Below are positions 11,203-20,900 of a DNA stretch of 64,000 nt, piece after piece (the stretch's first letter is position 1; the number at the start of each line of letters is the position of its first letter). The stretch covers positions 83,956,001 through 84,020,000 of the forward strand of contig JAZBRS010000020.1 of assembly GCA_037176725.1 (NCBI GenBank). The letters run 5' to 3'. The translations under genes and the position numbers were made by a program. The notes under the pieces were generated by a model. The model did no database searches. It was given only the letters and a program-made list of their open reading frames with translations, and was not told the origin of the DNA. This DNA is from Posidonia oceanica (taxonomy: Eukaryota > Streptophyta > Magnoliopsida > Alismatales > Posidoniaceae).

Positions 11203-12614
11203 TCACTCCGATAAAGGCAAGCGCCCGCAAGCAAAGAATCAGAGAATGGTCATACCTCGGAACTTGGCCAATTTCACGAGCGCAGGTATCCTGGACTCAG
11301 GTGCAGTTCAAGCCGTAGTGCAGTCGGAGCCGTGTCAAAGCCCTCCGCCACCGGAGGAGGACTGGGTCTACGTTGAGGACTACTACTCAGACGAGGAACA
11401 GTCGGGCACGACGGGGGCAGTTCAGACTGGTAATGGAAGCCAGCCTAGCCCTACAGCACCTCGATCAGTTTGTTCAGTCCTTCTGACTGAGGATCATGGA
11501 GCAGCAGCCTTGACAGAACCCTTGGCAGATTTGGCAGTCTTTGATTCTCCTGCAGTCATGTCAGCAATACCAACACCAATTCAAGCACAGTCAGTCAGTT
11601 CGCATGCAACCGTTGTCGCATCAGTGCAACTACCACCTTCGCAGGAAGGTCAATCGCTGGGTTCAGTCAGCAGCACAGCTCAGCCCTTTTCAGGAGCCGC
11701 ATCACAGGCAATACAGCCCGCTCAATCAGTCATGCACCCCCTTGCCGCAGACCGGCGACTTTCATGGCCAGATCCTATAGCATCGGAGGCCGAGCTCTCG
11801 TCGTCATCATCAGTCACGGAGAACCAGCTGAGCATCGCGGTCTCCTGGCCCTCGGGCCTTCAAGAGAGCACCTCTGCCCATCCTCTGACAGCAGCAGTCA
11901 CTCTGGCAGCATATCCATCTGCAATCCCTCTGACTAGACCATCTGGGTCTCCCTTGCCGGGACAGTCGCAATCAGGCGCGCCCGTGAGTCAGAAGATACA
12001 AGTACCAGAGACAGTAATCCATCTCGCAGTCGAGCCAGCGCCTCAGGCCCTCGGCGCCTACTATGTCGATTCACCTCCAGATGAGGAAGAAGAAGGGGCG
12101 ATAGAAGCCCAAGTCGACTCATGGATGTCTGATTTGGAGCTACTTTACCAGGAACAGCTCGAATCCATAGTAGAAGACCAAGCACAGCACCAAGCCGCAG
12201 AAAGGAAAGGAAAAGCCGTAGTTACGAATCCTCCCCTGCGAGAGGACCCCACCTCCATCATGGTCCTGGGAGAAAGCTCAGTGGTGTCGGATTCTCTCAG
12301 ACCCGACGAGCTCATTACCCTTCAAACCGAGGGTGGGTCTAGTTGGCTCGTACAGCATATGCCTTCCACAAGTACATTAGCAGATTCAGAAGAAGAGGCA
12401 CCAGTGGATCACACAACAACGGCAACAGAACAGAAAGCAGAATCAGTGACAGAGTTGTCAGAAATTTCAGTAGCAAAGTTATCAGCAGTATCAGTCACAG
12501 AGCCAGCAAGGCCTTCAGCAGTGTCAGCAGAACATGCAGCAGTATCATCAGCAGCAGAGCAGACGGGAGAAGTTGTCAGAACAGAGGCCGTGCGCCGAGG
12601 ATACAGAAACTCTT

Positions 12615-12683
12615 GAGGACATGGACCAGGTCGAGCAGTCCGAGCCGGTCAACATGTGCTACCTCAAGAAGTACTATCAGTAG
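12615..12683 (+). pseudogene. Last codons of pol (integrase C-terminus) joined to the gag-protease tail
   Basis: In a frame different from gag-protease, this stretch encodes EDMDQVEQSEPVN followed by CYLKKYYQ and a stop at 12681-12683. E2 ends its integrase frame with DMDQKELSEHVN and the same CYLKKYYQ-stop (40166-40240, minus). All of RT, RNase H and integrase between these points is missing from E1. The fused codons are out of frame with the upstream polyprotein, so they are a relic. Confidence 0.8.
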
Positions 12684-14026
12684 CTGGGAGTAGCCCTTGC
12701 GGATCCTTCCTCCCACTTGTCATATCTTCACCACTTGCATGTGTTCGCATCTCTTTTCACTCTATCTACTCCCCACTTCACTTCATCCCATTTCCTACAT
12801 TTCCTGACATTGCGGCACTCCTGTGCATCCCTGCTCATCCCATTCACATTCCTCATCAAATCATACATTGCATTCTGCCCGGTGATGAAAACCGGAGGTG
12901 CTTGCCTGCTGCGAAAGGAGTCTCCCGACCTCACCCGATGCTACTTAGATGTCTTGACTAGTGAGGGAGCCACCACTCAATGAGAGCGGGCGAAATGCCC
13001 AAACCCCTAAGGACTTACGCCCATTAGAAGAGTGCTAAGTGTTAGTCAGAAAGCAGTACATATCCCAGCCCAGATGTGCGGAAAAAGAGAGAGAAAAAGA
13101 AAGCCAAAAGTCTGTACCCGAAAGACCCTAATGCCCATCTCCCCTGGGGGAGGGGACAGCAGAAACCTGCAAGCCAAAAAAAAAAAGAAGGAAAATGAAA
13201 AAGGAAAAAGGAACAAAAAAAAGAAGAAAAAAAACAAAAGGAGAATGATAGAAAAGAAAGGGGAAAGGCCCCATTCCCGCAAAAAAAAAAAGAAGAAAAG
13301 AAAAAAAAGGAAAAAGAAGAAGAGAATGAAGGCAGGCCGCGTAACCCCGCACCTCTCACCTATCCCAGAAAAGAGTCAAAGCCCGGGTCGAGTCCTCCTT
13401 GCTTCCAAAATAGGAATGAGGAGAGCTCTGCACACCGACATTAAAAAAAAAGAGAGAAGAAAGAGGTAGGAGTGAGTGTAAGTCCTTGAGAGTTTGACAT
13501 GGAGCCCGTCCTCTCTACACCACCACCAAACATCACCAACATCCTTCCCTCGAGCACCACCAGCAAGTTAGGAGTCTGAGTAGAGTCCGGTGAGTTAAGG
13601 ACCGCTCCCTTTCCATACAGTAGGCACCAAAGCACCCCGATACTGAGGGCAAACTACACCAAATCACGCGCATCTGCATTTTTCAGTCATCTCCACCTCC
13701 TTCAATCATCCTACTCCGCAAAGGCTTACTCCAGCGCTGAGACAGTACCTCTACTTAGCATGTGTTGGCACCGTCAGGCTACGACAACCCGGGGTTCCCG
13801 ACAGTCCCCGCCACATCAACAGGATGCCCTTATGTTTATACATATGTTCAATTGCCATAGTCTGAATGTTTACTGCTAAATGTGTTGCACCCATCCCTAC
13901 CAGTTTCAAAATCTGCTTTCCTATGATGGTTTTGTGCCTATATGAGCTCTGATAATTCGCAGTCTTGGCAAACAGGTATCTGAAGATTTTGGGACACCCG
14001 TCCGCCTATATTCTGCAATCTGTGCA
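12684..14026 (+). other. E1 linker between the pol remnant and the PMD gene
   Basis: No gene is recognised. 12870-13030 matches the sequence just after integrase in E2 (about 40010-39880, minus), sharing 'CCCGATGATGAAAA', 'CTACTTAGATGTC' and 'GTGAGGGAGCCACCA'-like phrases, and 13560-13640 also aligns with E2 near 39370. 13170-13330 is a strongly A-rich purine stretch that gives false lysine- or phenylalanine-rich frames. From about 13830 the sequence turns AT-rich, with a CGCAG/ and a CAAACAG/ that could be splice acceptors ahead of the PMD start; their use is unproven. Confidence 0.65.
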
Positions 14027-15229
14027 ATGGGATTCCCCACTCTGGTGACCCCAACACACTGTTCTGAAATCCTGCGAGAATGGATCGGCAAGCTTACCAA
14101 AGATGACTGTGAGAAGCTGCGCCTGTGGGGCATTCCGACCAAACTGCTCAAGGCTGCTGATGTAGAGGTGAGCCGCCATCTTCTGTGTGCTGCTGCGCGA
14201 TTCTGGAAACCAGCACACCATGTCTTCCGTTTCGGCAGAACTGAACTGACACCTACACTAGAAGAAGTGCGTCGAATCTGTGGTTTTTCCAAGATCCTAG
14301 GGCCACCCATCTTCATGAGGCGTGATGGATACATCGCAGTCCTGAAACAGCTGACCGGCCTCTCTACCCGAAGTTGCCAGCAGAAACTGATTTGCACCAG
14401 CGGGCCCATGCCTCTGCTTCGCCAAGCGTATTTTGATGATATTGTGGAAAAGCGCGCTGAACTCGGAGATGAGTTGTGGCTCCGGGGGTTTGTCACCCGT
14501 TTCCTAGGCGAGCTGGTCTTTACTCATGGTAAGGTAACAGTGGCCGTCGAGATCGCTGAAATAGCACTCGCCGTGGTGACCCGCCAGATAGACCTAGCGT
14601 CGGTTGTCTTGGCAGAAACCTACCGCGGTCTGGACCGCATCTCGCATCGCTGCCGCCACTTTCATGGTTGCGGAGCACTCATTCAGGTCTGGCTAGAGGC
14701 GCACACTGAGATAGACCTTCTGCGCCCCCAAGTGCATGCTTTCGAGGCCTACTGCAGCAGCGGCCATGCCAAGGCAGTCAAGAGCGTCAAGGAAGAATAT
14801 GAAAGGCTATCGGGACTGACAGATGACACAGTCACATGGCGCATCATTCCCTCTGCAGCCGAAGCATTCACTGTTTTCTTCAATACACGCGACATGCGTT
14901 TGGTTGTGCTACCAGGATTTACTGCAGGTGTAGAATATCACCCTATCAGAGTCATGCGCCAGTTCGGCTTCCAGCAGGGCGCCTTTGTCGACAGCATAGT
15001 GCCCAAGCTCCTTCAAGAATATCCCCTCAGTACAATTGCCCCCACGAAGGAGCTGGCCAACCTGATGCAGCATGGGGTGCGATCGACAGACATCGCTGCA
15101 ATAAGAGGTGTAGGGTGTACCCCTGAGTACATCACTGAAGTGCAGGACCTCTGGCCCATTGACGAAGTCCCGCCGAGCAGTCCCTTGTTCCCTGACTCTG
15201 GAAGATCAAAGAAGGCCCGAATCAGCTAG
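14027..15229 (+). CDS. Plant-mobile-domain (PMD/DUF7745-like) protein carried by E1, intronless
   Basis: An uninterrupted 400-residue frame. It starts MGFPTLVTP, has VSRHLLCAAARFW (residues about 46-58), then FGRTELTPTLEEVRRICGF, then IFMRRDGY. Further on is VFTHGKVTVAVEIAEIALAVV with IDLASVVLAETYRGLD, and a FHGCGALIQVWL segment near residue 222. This order fits the plant-mobile-domain superfamily; the block ending in AETYR-L resembles DUF7745 proteins as I recall them. Cellular relatives (MAIN, MAIL1) act in nuclear gene silencing and meristem maintenance, and PMD genes are known in gypsy and Mutator elements. Here it lies downstream of the lost pol, in sense. The copy in E2 (37131-38876) has two introns at sites precisely closed in this frame. 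The open frame in an otherwise broken element suggests recent function or chance survival. The molecular role is unknown. Confidence 0.82.
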   Translation: MGFPTLVTPTHCSEILREWIGKLTKDDCEKLRLWGIPTKLLKAADVEVSRHLLCAAARFWKPAHHVFRFGRTELTPTLEEVRRICGFSKILGPPIFMRRDGYIAVLKQLTGLSTRSCQQKLICTSGPMPLLRQAYFDDIVEKRAELGDELWLRGFVTRFLGELVFTHGKVTVAVEIAEIALAVVTRQIDLASVVLAETYRGLDRISHRCRHFHGCGALIQVWLEAHTEIDLLRPQVHAFEAYCSSGHAKAVKSVKEEYERLSGLTDDTVTWRIIPSAAEAFTVFFNTRDMRLVVLPGFTAGVEYHPIRVMRQFGFQQGAFVDSIVPKLLQEYPLSTIAPTKELANLMQHGVRSTDIAAIRGVGCTPEYITEVQDLWPIDEVPPSSPLFPDSGRSKKARIS

Positions 15230-15823
15230 AGCCATCATGCAGCTGTCGTTCCATCTTCCTTTCAAGTTGTGCTGTACTTTTTTGGCCCGTCCCGGGCATG
15301 TAACCAACAATTCTATCAATGCAAAACTGTTTTGGGCTGGCTGTTCACATTTCAAAGCTGATCACGCATTCTATGCTCCTCGTCGCTCACGTCCGGAGGC
15401 CCCTTGGCCCGACTGATTGCTCGCATGACGCAGGAAAGTCCTCAGCAAACGACCCAGGCTCCAGGACCTCCGCGAACCCGCGCCGTCCGACCTGCCACCG
15501 GACATCCCCGATTGAGTCTCCTTCGGGCTGGTACCCCAAACTACTCGTCTGACAAACACGTCAGTTTTGTCCACCCTTCGCTTTTCTCGATACCTGGGAC
15601 GCTTCGACCAACCCCTGGTATCATCCTGATACCAGGGGCATCTTTTCAGACGCCTCGCGGTATCTCACCCTTGTTCTCGTCTCCTCTCTGCCGGCCGATA
15701 AGTCCGATATCTTATCACCTTATCCAATCAATCCATCTCATCATCATCTCATCTCCTCTTTTGCCGGCCGATAAGTCCGATATCTTATCACCCTTTTCCA
15801 ATCAAGCTCTCATCATCATCTCA
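15230..15823 (+). other. E1 segment after the PMD gene
   Basis: No gene is supported. From about 15530 the hairpin motif family begins (CTGGTACCCCAAACTACT at about 15529; GATAAG...CTTATC units near 15703 and 15769). Around 15590-15650 a short inverted pair, GGTATC and GATACC, surrounds a CCTGGTATCATCC-like phrase. Open frames across it overlap in opposite directions and show no protein-like features. Confidence 0.5.
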
Positions 15824-16150
15824 CCCCCTTCTTTAGCATTAGCTCTCATCATTACCTCATCCCCCTTCTTTAGCATTAGCTCTCATCATTACCTCATCCC
15901 CCTTCTTTAGCATTAGCTCTCATCATTACCTCACCCCCCTTCTTTAGTATTAGCTCTCATCATTACGTCATCCCCCTTCTTTAGCATTAGCTCTCATCAT
16001 TACCTCATCCCCCTTCTTTAGCAATAGCTCTCATCATTACCTCATCCCCCTTCTTTAGCATTAGCTCTCATCATTACCTCATCCCCCTTCTCTAGCAATA
16101 GCTCTCATCATTACCTCATCTCCCTCTTTAGAAGTAGCCTCTCATCATGA
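15824..16150 (+). repeat. 37-bp tandem repeat (about 9 units) in the E1 3' region
   Basis: Unit: CCCCCTTCTTTAGCATTAGC followed by TCTCATCATTACCTCAT. Starts are at 15824, 15861, 15898 and so on every 37 bases, with a few substitutions (GTATTAG, GCAATAG, TACGTCAT). Units abut directly with no spacers. Confidence 0.88.
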
Positions 16151-16269
16151 TCTCATCCCCTCTTATCAAGCAGCCAAGCACTCATCAATCAATCATTCAG
16201 TAATCAATCATCCAGCACTCAATCACTCATCAACCAATCACTCGTCACTCGATCATTCATCAATCAAGC

Positions 16270-17470
16270 ACCCTCAGGTTGATATCCTAAACTATCAACA
16301 ATCAAGCACTCTCAGGCTGATATTCCTAAACTATCTATTCTCAGGCTGATATCCTAAACTATCTACTCTCAGGCTGATATTCCTAAACTATCTATTCTCA
16401 GGCTGATATCCTAAGCTATCTATTCTCGGGCTGATATCCTAAACTATCTATTCTCAGGCTGATATTCCTAAACTATCTATCTTCTGGCCGATCCATGGTT
16501 GGCCCGCAGTTGTGTTATACGGCTGACATCCAGTAACTGTCCCTCGCAATGCCGCTAGGCTGATAACCTAAACTATCGATCTAGGCTGATAACCTAAACT
16601 ATCTAGGCTGATATCCTAAACTATCTATCTAGGTTGATATCCTAAACTATCCGGCATCTGCGTTATACGGCTGACATCCAGTAACTGTCCCTCGTAATTG
16701 CCCTTTCCAGTTGATAGGACTGTAAACTATCGATCTAGGCTGATATCCTAAACTATCTATCTAGGCTGATAACCTAAACTATCGATCTAGGCTGATATCC
16801 TAAACTATCTATGGCAATTACGTTATACGGCTGATATCCAGTAACTATCCCTTGCAATTGCTCTTTCCAGTTGATAGGACTGCAAACTATCTCTAGGCTG
16901 ATAACCTAAACTATCGATCTAGGCTGATATCCTAAACTATCGATCTAGGCTGATAACCTAAACTATCGCTAGGCTGATATCCTAAACTATCTATCCAGGC
17001 TGATATCCTAAACTATCTATCGCAATTGCATTATACGGCTGACATCCAGTAACTGTCCCTCGCAATGCCGCTAGGCTGATAACCTAAACTATCGATCTAG
17101 GCTGATAACCTAAACTATCTAGGCTGATATCCTAAACTATCTATCTAGGCTGATATCCTAAACTATCCGGCATCTGCGTTATATGGCTGATATCCAGTAA
17201 CTATCCCTCATGGTTTGCCCTTTCCAGTTGATAGGGCTGTAAACTATCTATCTAGGCTGATAACCTAAACTATCGATCTAGGCTGATATCCTAAACTATC
17301 TATGGCAACCATGTTATACGGCTGATATCCAGTAACTATCACTCACAACTGCGCTTTCCGGTTGATAGGACCGTAAACTATCGTTCCGGTTGATAGGACC
17401 GTAAACTATCGCCCTCGGCTGATGATCCGAAACTCATCCGGTCGATAAGTCCGACAACTTATCACCTCCC
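16270..17470 (+). repeat. Array of short hairpins in the E1 3' region
   Basis: About 35 variants of GCTGATATCCTAAACTATC and related phrases, at irregular 20-30 base spacing. Nearly every unit is a small inverted repeat: 4-6 bases, 8-9 base loop, complement. Stem sequences vary but keep pairing: GATA/TATC (most), GACA/TGTC (16525/16538, 16673/16686, 17041/17054), GATAG/CTATC, GATAAG/CTTATC. Sister arrays occur at 1-658, 23394-23640, 25021-25180 (minus orientation) and 52131-52740. The array lies between the PMD gene and the polypurine tract, so it would be in the 3' part of the element RNA. Confidence 0.88.
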
Positions 17471-17890
17471 CGCGCGGCTTCGTCCCAAAAGACGGAGCCC
17501 CGCATCCTCCTGCGTCCGGGAAAAGGTCCACCTCTCCCGTCGCGCCTTTGTGGCTTTGGCTATCCTTCTTTTCGTGGCAGGTCTGGACCTCCCGTCAAGC
17601 TCCGCGGTGCACCGCAACGTCCCTCTTCAGCGTCGTCAGCATCGCCAGCGTCACCCGCGTCGCTTCGGTCCCCCCATCGGTACTAACTCTAACACTAACT
17701 TTTGCATTGCATCCGCATTAGCATGCATCGCATACATTGCATCTCATCCATTTGCACCTGCGCATTGCATTACGGCAACGATCCACGATGGTCGGCGCAT
17801 CCGCCGGATAAGTGGCTCACGCCGATAGCAACCCTCTGCTCTCGCCGGTCAAATGGGGTGTCCCGTCAACCCTGAGCAGTGGCCTCGCTC
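17471..17890 (+). other. E1 segment before the polypurine tract
   Basis: Non-coding. It contains GCATTGCAT-type phrases (17700-17770) and a block about 17800-17900 that is also found before the E4 polypurine tract (53010-53146): a CATCCRCCG-ATAAGTG phrase, GTCAACCCTG, and CCTCGCTCAGGGAGGGGC. Such conservation marks the priming region for plus-strand DNA synthesis. Confidence 0.65.
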
Positions 17891-17925
17891 AGGGAGGGGC
17901 ATCTGTTGACACCCCATTTTGACAG
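17848..17925 (+). promoter_or_regulatory. Polypurine tract of E1 within an inverted repeat
   Basis: The polypurine tract AGGGAGGGG (17891-17899), followed by CATC, abuts the 3' LTR and would prime plus-strand synthesis. Upstream, GTCAAATGGGGTGT (17848-17861) and GTCAAC (17865-17870) are complementary to the first 20 bases of the LTR (17904-17923), with a small bulge. In single-stranded form the tract would sit in the loop of that stem. Confidence 0.7.
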
Positions 17926-20900
17926 GCTGGATTGTTTGGAACCTTCCGGTGGCTGCTGGACCCGAATCTAGACCCAAACCTACACCTTCCTCTCCTTATT
18001 TCCCCTCAAAACAAGCCCAAACCTGACCTAGGATTACCCCCCTTTCCCGAACCTGAAAACCAACCAAAATCCATAGGAAAACTCACCCCTGATGACTTAG
18101 CAAACCCACCAAAAAGCCTGCAAAAATTCAAACCAGACCCCTCCCAAAAACCCTAGGAAACTTAGGCAAAAGTACCCTTTTTCTACACCTCAAAACCCCT
18201 CCAAAACTTCCTCAAAACGAAACCAAAACTCTGGGACCAAAACTAGAAACCCTAGACCCCACACCCGCCAAATTTCACCCCTTTCCGAGACCTCTAAGAC
18301 CCCCTTTTGGCCAAATTATCGTTTTCTCTCTCCGGGATTATCGTTTTCTCTCTCCTCTCTCTCTCTCTCCTGATTATCACCTCTCTTTTCATCCCCTTCT
18401 TGCCCTTTTTCTGGCTTGGCTGTGGGCCCTCTTTGTACTCCTATCCCTTCTCTATCTTATTCCTATTTTTATTTTATTTTTAGCATTTTCTCTGAATTTT
18501 AAAAGTCTTTTCCCTCAAACCTATCTCTTTCCCCCTTTTATTCTCTTTTTTCGCTTTTCTTCTTCTTTTTTCTTTTCCTTCTTCTTTCTTTTGCAAAATC
18601 CATGAAAGTCCTTAAAAATCTGTAAAGCCCCAAAACATAAAAGAAACAAATCAGAATTCCAAGAAAATCAACTAAAAAACATTAAACAAGTAATTAAAAA
18701 CTCAAACTTAACTAAATCAAGCTAAAAAGAAAACCAAGCATGCAAACTAAAAAATGCAAAACAAACTAAAAGAAAATACTGTAAAATCAAGCAAAAAACT
18801 GAAATAAAGTCAGAACCTGCCAAAAATAAAAACCCCACTAAAAGAATTAAAAAACAAATCCTAAAGAGAAGAATTAAAAATCAAACACTAAAACAAGTAA
18901 TTAAAGGAGGCAAAAGACTTAACCTAATAAACACAAGAAAGAAACAACATAAAACTTAATTAAAAAAGAAAAAGAAAATACAGTTGAAAGACTTAAAAAC
19001 ACTTAATCAAACCAGGAAAAATCCAACTGAAAAACATCAAGAAGAATTAACAAATAAAAGATCAAGACATAATTCAAAGGACTTAAGAAAAAGAAAACCT
19101 TAAAAGATTAAAACTAAAAGCCAAAACCCACTCTAATTAACCTAAAAATAAATCCTAAAAATCTCAGTTAACATCCTAAAATACTTAACAAGAAAACACA
19201 ATTTTAAAAACAATTTAAAAGAGTTTAACCAACATTTAATCAAGTGGAAAGTGAATTAACAACAAAATAAAACCCTAAAACCCTAATCAAGCCTAAAACA
19301 CACTAATTAACCTAAAAACAGTCATTAAAAATCCAATTAAACACCTAACCTACAACCCAATTCATCTAATATTTTTGTTTATTTTTTATCTCATTTTTTC
19401 CTATTTTATTTTTCTCCTTTCTTCCATCTTTCTTTCTTTCTTCTTTTTTATCTTTTCTCTTTTCCTTACTGGGCTCATCAGCCCGTTACCCTTTTTTTCT
19501 TTTTTCAAATCCCAGCCCGGCCCGCAGCTACAGTCGGCCGTCGTCTTCCTCACCCTCTCCCGCGCTTGCAGAGCTACAGTACTCGCCGCCTGCAGCTCTG
19601 CAACGGCCTGCCACCTCCTGCTCGAGCCGGACGGGCGTGCGCCGAACTTCGTCCGTGCTCCTGCCATCGCCACTCCGCGGCATTCAATGCCGGCAGACCT
19701 GCAAAACCAAGAATAGAAGTCGTCAGAAACCGGGGAGAAAGAGAAGAAAATCAGAGTGAATTTCAGGAGGAGAAGAGAGGAGAAAAGGGGGAGGATTGAT
19801 CCCGGAAGAGAAGGACCCGATTCCAGTAGAATCCCCAGCGAGTGAGAGAGCGTTTTTTTTCTCAGAAATCCACCCAAAAATCCAGACCTTCCACCTCTCC
19901 CTTCCGCAGCAAACCAGAGCCCGAAACGCCTTCTGAACCCTCCAGAATTCACCCCCGAACTTCGCCGAAGCCTCCTGCAATTCTTCCCCTTTTTCCTACA
20001 GCGAAACGACCCGCATTTCGCCCCCAAATCCCTCTGAAAGTCGGCAGAAACCCAACGCCACCTTCCCAGGAATTCCCCCCGCCACAGTCCACCAGATCCT
20101 CCAAGACTCCGCCCCGACACTCACCTAACCTCCACCTTCCAGAAGCACCCGGCCATCACCTCCATTTCCCCCCACAGGCCGAGAACCTCACTACAAACAC
20201 CTGTCCCGAGCACTGACCAGAAATCGGACCGTCTCCCAAACTCACTCCACACCCTCCAGAACTGCAACCCGGCCATCCAGATCCACTCCTCGAACCTCCA
20301 GCTACCTCCCGGAGCCACCCATCCAGTCCGACGAGCAGCGAACAGTCTCCCCCACCTCCGGTCTCTTGTCTGAACCCAAAGAGTTCCAAACCCTTCTCCA
20401 AGCCGCGAAGCTTCTGTCCAGTCATCAGGGAAGCACCGGACGACCGCTCTGAAGCAGCTCCCGCCCTCGCGAGCCGCCGACGACCGCTGCAGCGCCCAGA
20501 CGACCTCCGCCGACGACTGCCGAGGCCACTGAGGTCGGGAGGCCGATTCAGACGCGGAAAGAGGTAGATTCTTATATCCTTGGCTTCCTCTTCCTCCCCC
20601 ACTGCTTTTCCGCCAACCAGAAGTAGTTTCCAAGCCCTCCAGCTCCGCCTGCAAGTCGCCGGACAAACCTTCTTCTCCGGCGCCGGCCTCCGTTCTTTCG
20701 GACGTTCCAGTCAGTGGAACGATCCCCCGGCGGTCTCCGAAGCTCCGCACGAACGCCGGTAGCGCCCTCCGCCGATCAGCATCTCCGCAGCTCCCTGTGC
20801 CAGGGAGGTGAGCTCCGGTGGCGTTCTGCTACAGTGCCAGCCACCGCCGGCGGCCACTGTTCCTTTATTTTTACAGTAATATGGTTTTTCATGTGAATAT

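Larger units (their letters stand above)
7476..12616 (+). pseudogene. E1 gag-protease polyprotein, broken by a frameshift and a TAG
   Basis: The likely start is ATG 7476 (AGCAATGGCC), because the E2 copy starts at the matching MAQ codon (48634). The first part stays open to 7771. A run of five C at 7742-7746 is one base short compared with E2 and shifts the frame. The main frame then runs from about 7790 to a TGA at 12614-12616, interrupted by a single TAG at 8822-8824. Domains: proline-rich N-terminus; retrotransposon gag core about 8500-8990 (KWFTSLD, FGEYVGRW); zinc knuckle CX2HX4HX4C at 9473-9514; aspartic protease about 10541-10880 with DNGSG at 10584-10598 and FLLGRPWL; G-patch-like motif 11076-11202; then about 470 residues rich in S, T, P, A and Q with acidic patches. 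Gag packages the element RNA and protease would cleave the polyprotein. With two lesions the full product is probably not made. Confidence 0.87.

Noticed and set aside
13032..13469. Lysine-rich 145-residue frame
   Set aside because: Comes from A-rich purine runs; no start context or homologous frame in E2.
15824..16150. CRISPR-like regular repeat
   Set aside because: Repeats abut without spacers and lie in a plant retrotransposon; it is a simple tandem repeat.
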